Shown here piece by piece: positions 29,501 through 41,500 of a DNA stretch of 64,000 nucleotides. The DNA is from Argopecten irradians (lineage: Eukaryota > Mollusca > Bivalvia > Pectinida > Pectinidae). Position 1 is the first letter of the stretch; each line of letters opens with the position of its first letter. Made by a program: the position numbers and the translations under genes. The notes under the pieces were generated by a model. It saw only the letters and a program-made list of their open reading frames with translations, made no database searches and was not told the origin of the DNA. The stretch is from positions 23,339,695 through 23,403,694 of the forward strand of contig NC_091143.1 in assembly GCF_041381155.1 (NCBI RefSeq). Direction: 5' to 3'.

Positions 29501-32500
29501 CTGTTTGTACAATCTATGATAAATGGTCTGAAGGTTCTGGTTGATGTTATTTGATATTAAAAAATGGTCATGAATTTCATTGGTATTTAACAAATGGACT
29601 TACAACACTTGTCAATACATGTATATCTGTATTTTTTTAGGCACTGATTGCAGAGACAGTTGGACATGAAGACGCCATGGACTTGTTTAGACACACCAAT
29701 GAACTGGCCAATCATGTAGGTTCATGCTTGTTTTACTCTAGATTTTCAGGTGTCAAAAATGACAGTATAGTTATGATCAGTGATTTGTAACTGTTCCCAT
29801 TACTTGTTCTGAATTTATTTAAATCTTGTATCAAACACATTGTCAAATTTAAAATATTATGTTGTTCCTAACAAGTCTTTTTATGACAAGTAAACTTAAT
29901 TCAGACTCTCTGATAACTTGTGTTACTATCATGGGAACAGTGCTCCCGACTTCAGAGTTATTCAGATTTCAACTGCATGTACATTTGTATTGTAAAATAT
30001 ACACTCTGACCCAGAGAAACTATCGTGACTACCAAGTAAATTTTACCATGTTTGGTATACAGGTAGAGGGAGCCACTGGGTATGCTAGCTGGGTGTGTGC
30101 CATGCTGAAGGATGACAGTAAACACGACACAGAACTATTCCGATACTCCATAAAACAAATGGCCGCCATACCGGCAGCATCGGATGCTTTAGCCAAGTAT
30201 CTAGGTATTGTTATTCTTGTTGATTTTGGTTTCTTACAATGAAGTAATTTCTTATTTGATGATTTTAATTGTTAAACTGAGTATTCTTATCAATGCATCA
30301 AACTAATTTTCCTCTGTATATTAAGTGCAGAACAAAGGAAAATGTTTTGTTACAAGAAGCTGAAATTCAAGACTGAAACGCTTATAGTATTGATAATCAA
30401 TGTTTAATTCTCAAATTTCTATATTGACAGTGCAATAGAAATAGTACCTATATGACAATAGTATACAGTGCAGTTTCAGTTAATTGAAATGCATTTTGTG
30501 AGTTGCTTTTTTGTATCGGTACATGTATATCAACTAGCATAAGAAAGTTCCTGGAGTGTAGCCGATGTTTTGTAATATTCAGATACTGAGAAGACCAACC
30601 CAACTGCATACAACATGTATGGTCTACTGTTAGAACATCAAGGTTTATACAAGTTGGCCGTCCGTTCTCTCCGCTCTGCCCTGGAACTGTGTGATGAGGC
30701 TTCACCATACAAACAGGAAATAAGGATTAACTACGCTCGATTACTCTGGTGGGTAGATACAAATAAATCATACTTTGATTCTACATGTGCTTTATTTTCG
30801 GTACCTGTTTGATGTTACATGTGATTTACTTCAAAAGTTTATACATGTAGCTGGTCATGAATGCAGACACGTTTCATTTTTAATGTTCAAATGTCACAGT
30901 GTCCAAGAAAAAAAACCCACACAAAGTTTAGTTTTTGTGCAACAAAGATAAGTTGACAAAATGTAATTTTAATATCATGGACCTTTTACCAACAGTAAAG
31001 ATGAACAGTACCTTGACGCTGTTGAGCAGTTTGACCTTGTGGATGACCTTGACACCTTGGAGGACATGTGTAACAAAGGTCTGGCCCTGTACAAGGCTGG
31101 GCGGTACACAGGAAGTATCACAGGTGAGGACGATTAACTTCCTTCCTTCCTCTTTCTTTCTTTTTATTTCCTTCTTTTTATCCCCCGCCCAACGAAGTTG
31201 GCGGGCGATATACAAATGGGTTCCGTCCGTCCGTCCATCCGTCCGTCCGTCTGTCAGTCCGTCCGTACGAATGGTTTCCAGAGCATAACTCTAAAACCAG
31301 TAGAGATATTTCCACGAAACTTCATTCACACATTGGTCGTATGGTCTAGTAGTGCCTTTTGCTATTTTTAGGTTTTCATTTTTTGCATTTTTTCCGTAAC
31401 CATGGAAACATTGCTGAAAATATCATATTTTTGTACCAGGTTCGTTTCCGCAGCATAACTCTAAAACCAGAAGACATATTTCCACAAAACTTCATAGACA
31501 CATTGGTCCTATGGTCTAGTAGTGCCTTTTGCTATTTTAAGGTTTTCTCTTTTGGTACTTTTTTCTGTAACCATGGAAACATTGCTGAAAATGGCAGATT
31601 TTTGTGTAAGAATCGTTTCCGGAGCACAACTCTAAAACCAGCAGAGATATTTCCATGAAACTTCATAGACACATTGTTCTTATGGTCTAGTAGTGCCTTT
31701 TGCTATTTTTAGGTTTTCATTTTTTGCACTTTTTCCGTAACCATGGAAACATTGCTGAAAATATCATATTTTTGTACCAGGTTCGTTTCCGCAGCATAAC
31801 TGGAAAACCGGTTGAGATATATGCACGGAACTCCATAGGCACATTAGTCTTATGGTCTAGTAGTGCCTTTTGCTATTTTAAGGTTTTCACTTTTTGTACT
31901 TTTTAGCCCACCATCATCAGATGGTGGGCTATTCAAATCGCCTTTCGTCCGTGGTCCGTCGTCCGTCCGTCCTTCCGTCCGTCCGTCCGTCCTTCCGTCC
32001 GTCCGTCCGTCCGTCCGTTAACAATTCTTGTTACCGCTATTTCTCAGAAAGTACTGAAGGGATCTTTCTCAAATTTCATATGTAGGTTCCCCTAGGACCC
32101 TAGTTGTGCATATTGCATTTTGGGACTGATCGGTCAACAAGATGGCCGACCAGCCGCCATCTTGGATTTTGATAGTTAAAGTTTGTTACGGCTAATTCTC
32201 AGAAAGTACTGAAGGGATCTTTCTCAAATTTTATATGTAGGTTCCCCTAGGACCCTAGTTGTGCATATTGTATTTTGGGACTGATCGGTCAACAAGATGG
32301 CCGCCAGGCAGCCATCTGGGATTTTGATAGTTAAAGTTTGTTACCGCTATTTCTCATAAAGTATTGAAGGGATCTTTCTCAAATTTCATATGTAGGTTCC
32401 CGTAGGACCCTAGTTGTGCATATTGCATTTTGGGACTGATCGGTCAACAAGATGGCCGACCAGCCGCCATCTTGGATTTTGATAGTTAAAGTTTGTTACC

Positions 32501-35500
32501 GCTAATTCTCAGAAAGTACTGAAGGGATCTTTCTCAAATTTTCATATGTAGGTTCCCCTAGGACCCCAGTTGTGCATATTGCATTTTGGGACTGATCGGT
32601 CAACAAGATGGCCGACCGGTGGCCATCTTGGATTTTGATAGTTAAAGTTTGTTACCGCTATTTCTCAGAAAGTATTGAAGGGATTGTTCTCAAATTTCAT
32701 ATGTAGGTTCCCCTAGGACCCTAGTAGTGCATATTGCATTTTGGGACTGATCAGTCAACAAGATGGCCGCCAGGTAGCCATCTTGGATTTTGATAGTTAA
32801 AGTTTGTTACCGCTATTTCTCAGAAAGCACTGAAGGGATCTTTCTCAAATTTCATATGTAGGTTTCCCTAGGACCCCAGTTGTGCATATTGCATTTTGGG
32901 ACTGATCAGTCAACAAGATGGCCGCCAGGTAGCCATCTTGGATTTTGATAGTTAAAGTTTGTTACCGCTATTTCTCAGAAAGCACTGAAGGGATCTTTCT
33001 CAAATTTCATATGTAGGTTCCCCTAGGACCCCAGTTGTGCATATTGCATTTTGGGACTGATCGGTCAACAAAATGGCCAACCGGTAGCCATCTTGGATTT
33101 TGATAGTTAAAGTTTGTTACCGCTATTTCTCAGAAAGTATTGAAGGGATTGTTCTCAAATATCATATGTAGGTTCCTCTAGGACCCTAGTTCTGCCTATT
33201 GCATTTTGCGACCACCATCTTGGATTTTGATAGTTTAAAGTTTGAAAAGCAGAAAAAAGAAGTGTAAGTTTGAAAAGCAGAGAAAAGATCCCTCTTTCAT
33301 TTGTCAGACATAGATCAATCTTTGGTGGGCGCCAAGATCCCTCTGGGATCTCTTGTTTCTGTAACCATGGAAACATTGCTGAAAATGGCAGATTTTTGTG
33401 TAAGAATCGTTTCCGGAGCACAACTCTAAAACCAGCAGAGATATTTCCATGAAACTTCATAGACACATTGTTCTGATGGTCTAGTAGTGCCTTTTGCTAT
33501 TTTTAGGTTTTCACTTTTTGTGCTTTTTTCTGTAACCATAGAAACATTGCTGAAAATATCATATTTTTGTAGCAGGTTCATTTCCGGAGCATAACTCTAA
33601 AACCAGCAGAGATATTTTCATGAAACTTCATAGGCACATTCTTCTTACTCCCTTTATAACACTGTCATTGTACTAGTTATAAACAGGTTAATAGTTTTTC
33701 ACCTATATGCTTCACATTCATAAAACTATTCACCTTGCTGTATCTGCACTTACCAGAAAAGAAAGAAAAACATTTGGATTATATTCGTGGCAGTGTTATT
33801 TGGTGGATGAAAGAAAACACGAATTTAAAACTGCGGTCAAATTTGAATGATATATGTATCTTAAGACATTAGACAACACAGTCCTTGAATTTAATACTGC
33901 ATGGAGTAAAATATTTAAAAAAAAAAACGGGAAAATTATCGCCAACAAATGTCAAGGCTGTATACCTGATTCAACAATTGCAGCCCCGCTCTACTTGAAT
34001 TATACTCCATCTTTCTTTAGCTCAACTTCCTTTTTCCTGTTTTTTTTTCATATACATAAGTCTCCACAATCAAACTTACTTCAGCTTTGATATCTCCATT
34101 GGCGGGGGATCTGAATGACTATGTCCTTGTCTTTCATTGTTATTGTTTGTTTATTTATTTCTTATAGTTTGGTTTTCTAGTGGTTTATAAAGTGTAATGA
34201 ATTCATGTACTAAATAAAGAGAAAAATTTTGACTAGATCCAAGACAAAAAGCTGAATTCCACATTCACTCTAGGCTGCTAACATGAAATGATATAACTCA
34301 AACATATTTTGTTGTAATATATACATTGACCTTTTAGCTTCACTTCATCTGAAACTCAATAACATTATCCAATATTGTATGATAATGATCTTTCTCCCTA
34401 GTGTACACTTCTGCCCTGGCCTTAGCTGAAACAGAAGAAGACCAATCACATGTGTCTGTTGCCTTGGGAATGGTCCACTACGGGGCAGGAGATCTGGAGA
34501 CGACCAAATCTGTCCTGTTCCAAAGGTCAGTTCTAACTCTTTGGTAACACCTGATAGACTTAGAAAGGATCTTTTATCCCTATATGATCAATAGACAGTT
34601 TCAATCATAATGGCTAGATTCAATATTGCTTCTGAAGAATCTCAAATAACTATTGTAAATGAATAAGTATCTAACACAGATATTTGTCTGTCTACTTAGA
34701 CATTTCTCATGTTTGTAAGTTATCAGTTGCTTCTTTTATGAATGTTATATGATTCATCATACCGTATTTGACCCAATAAGCACCTTTTGGTCCTTGTTTA
34801 TGCATGGGCAATTGAAACTTAGGCCTCAAAAAAGGGGGAGGGCGTTTATAGGGACATGGTCACTTATTGGGTCGTATAGGGTAACTGTATAATTTTCCAG
34901 TTCTCAGTTATGTTGGAGATTTTACAGTGAAATATTTGTATACTCACTGTACGTCACTTATGATTTTTCAGTTCTCATTTCTGTTTCACATTCTATATAA
35001 ATAAATATTGGTAAACTGTATGATTTCCAGCTCCCAAATGAATCCACCATCAAGGACAGGCCTATTGGCCTTGTGTGCCCTAGGGATCCTTCAGACAGAT
35101 TTGACCTTGACCTTGGCTGTCCTTCAGGAACTATTAGCAGGGGAAGGCTCCACCAGTCAGTCAGATGTGGCTCACCTCATGTCATCTGCTAACGCTGTTA
35201 TTGAGGTAAATCAGGAATCTGCTTTACAAAATTTAGAGATATATGAGGTAGTTTTTGTTATGTCTAGTAGATAGTAAACATTTCGTCTTCGGATAGGGCA
35301 TGAGTTTGTGTTATAATGAAAAAGTTTGTCATCTGTATTTCTTTGATAATTTCTTTGATATGATTGTGATATGTGTATAATGAATAATGCTTACAGTGAA
35401 GTGATATTGTTGGTCCACAAAGATTTGTTATGATCGTGTTTTACTGTATTGAGAAAGTGTTCTAAATATTTATTATTTTTAGGGTAATCCACGAGCAGCT

Positions 35501-38500
35501 AAGAACTTTGTACAGCAGTGTATCCATAAGTATCCAGATCAGTTGGACCTGTGGCGCCTCCTAGGGTCAGTCCTTGTTACACATTGCCATGACAATGCTT
35601 CCGTAGCTGGTGCTGCCACCTGTGTACAAAAAGTGTCTTCATTAAACCCGACATCACCGGTAAGTAATAATGATCAATGGTTATATAAAAGTTTGTTTTT
35701 AGCTTGAGTTGGTTGGAAAATCAAATAACGTTTTTCTCAGAGCCTTTTGTTATTGATTTCCAGCCTTATTTCATGTCATTTATATTAATGTTTGGCATAA
35801 CACCAGAGAAATCATGTTAGAATTATTGCTACGTTTTTTTTGTATTTCTTTTGAGGAAATTAAAAGTCAAATATATTTGTTGTTAAAATCAGATACTGGT
35901 GTTAGTGTTAATGAATATTAAACAAAACATTCTACATAAATGTTCTCAGGACATTATGAAGTTGGCAACCAGTGCTCAGTTAGCAGGTGGACATTACAGT
36001 AGGACTCGCAGGAACGGAGTGTTGTCGAGCGCTCAGAAGGCAGTACATCTAAACCCAGGTAGGTACACCTACATATTATCAGCTTCATTTTAAAAATGTC
36101 GAAGGCCACTTTCACACTGATGCATAGAAAAGAATAATGCTTATGTGTTGGTTTTGTTTGATTTTAATTTTAACACATATTCTTGAATCAATAATTATGC
36201 TGAAGAAAAGTTCAAAAAGTACATAGGTACATTTGTTGTAACAAAAGATTGAGTTGGTTTGAATGACATGAATAAGATCATAGTTAGAGATATCATAAAC
36301 ATTATCTTAACAAGTTTATAATTATCAAATATATCGTTGAAAATTACACAATGCTACATGAAGAAGTATACAACTAATGTTTTCAGTAAGATAACATGAA
36401 TACTCTATTTCAGACCAAAAAGATAACTGGGTGAACTTAACAGCAGCCATCCACAGTCACACTGTACTCCACAAGTCAGACAAACTCGTACAACTGGCTC
36501 TGGTCTATCTCAACTGGCTCTCTGTAACATTCAATGGTAAGTTACATTGGTAAAAACGTATGCCATATATTTTTCATACTTTAAGCTACCAGTTTTTGCC
36601 TGAAAATCCAGAGTCCTGCTTATGATCCAGTGCTGCTTATTTGTTAGCAAAAACTGAAATCAGACTATGGTTTGAAGAAAAAAGTTGTGATTTGGACCAA
36701 CTCAATTGACTCTCAATTTTTAGCCCACTATCATCAGATGGTGGGCTGTTCAAATCGCTTTTTGGCCGTGGTCCTTTCGTCCGTCTTTCCATTCGTTAAC
36801 AATTCTTGTTACCGCTATTTCTCAGAAAGTACTGAAGGGATCTTTCTCAAATTTCATATGTTGGTTCCCCTAGGTCCCTAGTTGTGCATATTGCATTTTG
36901 GGACCAATCGGTCAACAAGATGGCCGACAGGCCACCATCTAGGAATTTGATAGTTAAAGCATGTTACCAATATTTCTCAGAGAGTGCTCAAGGGATCTGT
37001 CTCAAATTTTATGTGCAGGTTCCCCTAGGTCCCTGGTTATGCATATTGCGTTCTGGTACCGATCGATGAACAAAATGGCCGACAGAACGCAATCTTGGAT
37101 TTTGACAATTGAAGTTTGTTAACGCTATTTCTCAAAAAGATCTTGTTTAATGTTTTCTTTAAAGTTAATGCTTAATATCTCATCATAAACTATGGGATAC
37201 TATATTCTTTGCGAAGAAAATGATTATAAATCTCACAACATCTATGAAATTAATCACAAAAGCTGTAATGTGGTACTTAATTTCATTGCAATTTAATTCC
37301 GAGATGTAGATTTACATGGTTTAACAGGTCCTGTGTATAAGACATTTTTATTTCTACTAATTTCGTGATTTGTAATCTCTTGTGAAATATGCAAAATTTA
37401 ATCTCAAAATTAAGCTAGTCTAAAGCAATTGAAATTGATAAATATATATTTTCAACTTTTGATGCAAAATTCATTTTTTCATTATTTTTTTTTACTTAAT
37501 ATTACTATCAGAAGCTCCAGCCATGGTGACAAGTTGGTGTAAAAAACAAAGAGTTATTTCCCTTGTTGAAGCAGGCAGAGTAGATGAAGCAGCATCCTTA
37601 ATTAGTCAGGTGAATTCTTCTTGAAACAATAAGCATTGTATACATAGTTTTAGGCAGAACTTAAAATTGATAATTTTATATTATAATGAAAGACTTTATT
37701 TTCTTTTGATTGCACATACTATTTTTATATTTGCATAAAATAAACAGTATTTACAGTACAATAAGGGGAATTGCTAGAACCTGTAAAGGGTTTATTGCAC
37801 TTGATATGATATTTTCAGCTACATGTTGGTGTGTTCTTGTGTATCAATTGTTTGAATTGAAAATGTTCAGTTGAAGTGTAACAGTTATAATATTCTCTAC
37901 TTACTGTTTGTTCTTGTGTGTATGCATATATTGTTTGACTCGAATGTTTAGTTGAAGAGTTGTGGAGATGAAGAATTGGAAGATTTTGCCGCGGTGATAG
38001 AGGCGGTGATTGATGGAGATATAGGTGCTATGTCAGAACAGCTACTCAAGTCACGTGACAATCCGTTCCTGGTGGAGGCTCTGTTAGAGACGTGTGAACG
38101 GGGAGGTGTTAGTGTGAACCTCACTGACATACTAGGAGTGGACCAGGAGGACAGAGGGTGAGACTGTTAAGGAATTAGGTTGTGGGTTTGTGGGTTTTAT
38201 TAGTTTAACGTCCTATTAACAGCCAGGGTCATGTATGGATGTACCAGGTTTGTTGCTAGAGGAAAGCCAGAGTACCGGGAGAAAATCCACCGACCAGCGG
38301 TCAGTACCTAGCAACTGCCCCACATTGGATTCGAACTTGCAACCCATAGGTGGAGGGCTTGTGGTAATATGTCGAGACTTCTTAACCACTCGGCCACGGT
38401 AGCCCCTCAGGAATTAGGAAATCTGAATGTAATAGGTTTAAATTAAGTAAGTTTATAAATAAATATTTTAGTCATTTATTTTAATTGTATTTACAATGAT

Positions 38501-41500
38501 CTTGATTGATATAGAGTATCTCTTGATATATATCAATAGTTATCGTCTCCTGCTAGTATGATATTATTTGAGAATTCTTACCCCTTTTTTTCCAGACGGA
38601 GGGTTGATCTGATTTGTAAAGTTCTACATGTGTACTACATATACCAACAGGCTAAGGTAATTATCGTGTTTATCAGCCACCAAACCTTTCAATGACACTA
38701 GCCATACATGTTGATTGGATTGAAGTGAATGACTATTTTACCACTCCATGCCTTGTAATACCAGATGAATTTTATATTTTAATTGTTACAGTTTCTTATT
38801 TTAAAGATATGATAATTAATATGATTAAAGAATGTGAAATACTAACCCTGCATTTTAATGAAGATTCCACTTGATGGCGTGAATATGAATATTACAATAC
38901 TGTGGTGATCCAATAGGTATTATTAGAGTTGTGATTATTTTGTTTAAATGAGCTATGTCCAAGTTAAAGTTTTGCTTCGTCCATCAGAGGACTGGTGTTG
39001 TGGATGACCTTGAAGGCCTGTTGAAGAAGCCAGTGATAGATGTACAAACTCTGGACTCTCACTGTTTACCAGTTATGTTGGTCCTAGCCGCTGCAACATT
39101 GGCAACCAACCCAAGGTATGTCTCTATAGGCCACAGTCAAATGTAACCAACCAACCCAAGGTATGTCTCTATAGGCCACAGTCAAATGTAACCAACCAAC
39201 CCAAGGTATGTCTCTATAGGCCACAGTCAAATGTAACCAACCCAAGGTATGTCTCTATAGGCCACAGTCAAATGTAACCAACCAACCCAAGGTATGTCTC
39301 TATAGGCCACAGTCAAATGTAACCAACCAACCCAAGGTATGTCTCTATAGGCCACAGTCAAATGTAACCAACCAACCCAAGGTATGTCTCTATAGGCCAC
39401 AGTCAAATGTAACCAACCAACCCAAGGTATGTCTCTATAGACCACAATCAAATGCAACCAACCAACCCAAGGTATGTAACCAATCCAAGGTATGTCTCTA
39501 TAGGCCACAGTCAAATGTGACCAACCAACCCAAGGTATGTCTCTATAGGCCACGGTCAAATGTAACCAACCAACAAATGGTATGTCTCTAAAGACCCTGG
39601 TCAAAATCACAAACCAACCAGAGATGTATCTCTATAGGCCACAGTCAAATGTTACCAACAAACCCGAGGTATGTCTCTATAGGTTCTGTCAGTTATTTTT
39701 AATCAGCTAAGGACAATCCCCTCCTTTTTCCTTTGCTATTATAAAAAAAAATTCCAAAATATTGTTTTATGTCATTCCTTTAATTACTACAATTAAATAT
39801 TATCCCAATTCAAGCTAAAATTAACCCTGGCCAATGTCTCAAAGATTGATGCCACCAGTTTCTGCACAGATTATCAAAAGTTCAGTTGGGACCCTCACCT
39901 GTCTGTGGACAATCATGCCTTGTATTTCAACAAGCTAAACAATGATGGAACATGCTTATAAGATTGTTGGTACAGAGGCTGTCAAAGCATTGTGTGGGAC
40001 AAAACTTAAAGATGGTGATTGTGATCTCGTACGAAAGATTTATCTGATCTTAAAGGGTCTCCCTAACTACAATTAAACTACAGCTTCATATCATTTACAC
40101 AGGAAAAAGTGCATACAGGTTTTACGTATGTTATAAACCGCATGTTAAACGCATGTAGAGGACCACGCATGTAAAACGTACGTATGAAACGTATGTAATA
40201 CGTGTGTTAAACATGCGTAATATGCATGGTAAACAGACGTAAAACGTTTCAAAACATGTGTTATAAATACGTTTGATCCTATTACAAAATCCACCTTTTT
40301 TTAAATGTTTTATGTATATTTACATGGTCTTTGAAGTTGCACCATATATTTGTCATTTTCAAAAGTAAAGTTTAAATCCATTTTATTTGTATTATCGGTT
40401 CCTGTCCAATGACTGATATTTTTTCATACATAGTATGTTGTATTTACAAACGAGTGCCTACATATTGATAAAGGAGAATGTACGTTAAGACTCGAATATG
40501 GCCGCAAAATTAATTATCCAGTAAAGAACAACATATTTTGCCATATTACAGTTGAATACATTTGCTAACACATTACATCCCGAAAATATCCCGCATGTGC
40601 CAATTATGTTCACTATGACGTCATCAACATGCAGTTTCGCGCCATTTATCACAAAAATCCTTGAAAAATCATACTGTTTGAGTGTTTTTTTCTAAAAATG
40701 AATGTGGCTGCCTTCGTAGAGCAGAAAGAGATTTTCACACGTTGTATATCATGTATTTACGCATATCCATGCATAATATAAAGTTGCTCCAAGGTGGCGG
40801 CCAAATCCATTTCAAGCCTTTTCTAACCTAAAGATGATGAATTTCTAGCAAAATTTGGCGAGAGGAGGAAAATCATCAATTTGATTACGTCATAGGTGGA
40901 GCACATCGTGTACATGGTTAAAAAAAGTTATGTTTTGATGAATGGCAAGTATGAGAGTATTTATTAATGTGAAATTGATGTGGATCAGAGTTAATATTTT
41001 TCGGCCTGAAAAATTAAGGCCAAACATATACTGTTCCTATCATATCTACTCCTTTCATAATCTTAGGATGATTTTATTTTTTCTACATCAATTTGTCCAT
41101 AACGTCACTTCATCACTTACATTTTTAGGTCATCTGACCCGAAGGGTCAGGATGACCTATAGTCGTCATGTTTCGTCCGTCGCCGTCCGCCGTGCGCCGT
41201 GCGCCGTGCGTTAACTTTTCACATTTTGAACTTCTTCTCAAGTTCTACCAGTGCAATTTGGCTGAAACTTGCATGAAATGATCCTGCCATGGTCCCGACA
41301 AAGTGTTGTTATTTTTTGGGTCGATCCGAAATCCAAGATGGCCGCCACAGCCGCCATCTTGAAAACACATTTTGAACTTCTTCTCAAGTTCTACCGGTGC
41401 GATTAGGCTGAAACTTGCATGAAATGATCCTGACATGGTCCCGACAAAGTGTTGTTACTTTTCGGGTCGATCCGAAATCCAAGATGGCCGCCACAGCCGC

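Noticed and set aside
39227-39610. 127-codon minus-strand frame repeating [15 protein letters not shown]
   Set aside because: Shadow of the 45-bp minisatellite after exon 37; the repetition keeps the frame open and there is no start context or domain.
22616-39690. CRISPR-like appearance of regularly spaced repeats
   Set aside because: Units abut each other without unique spacers and lie in introns of a eukaryotic gene.
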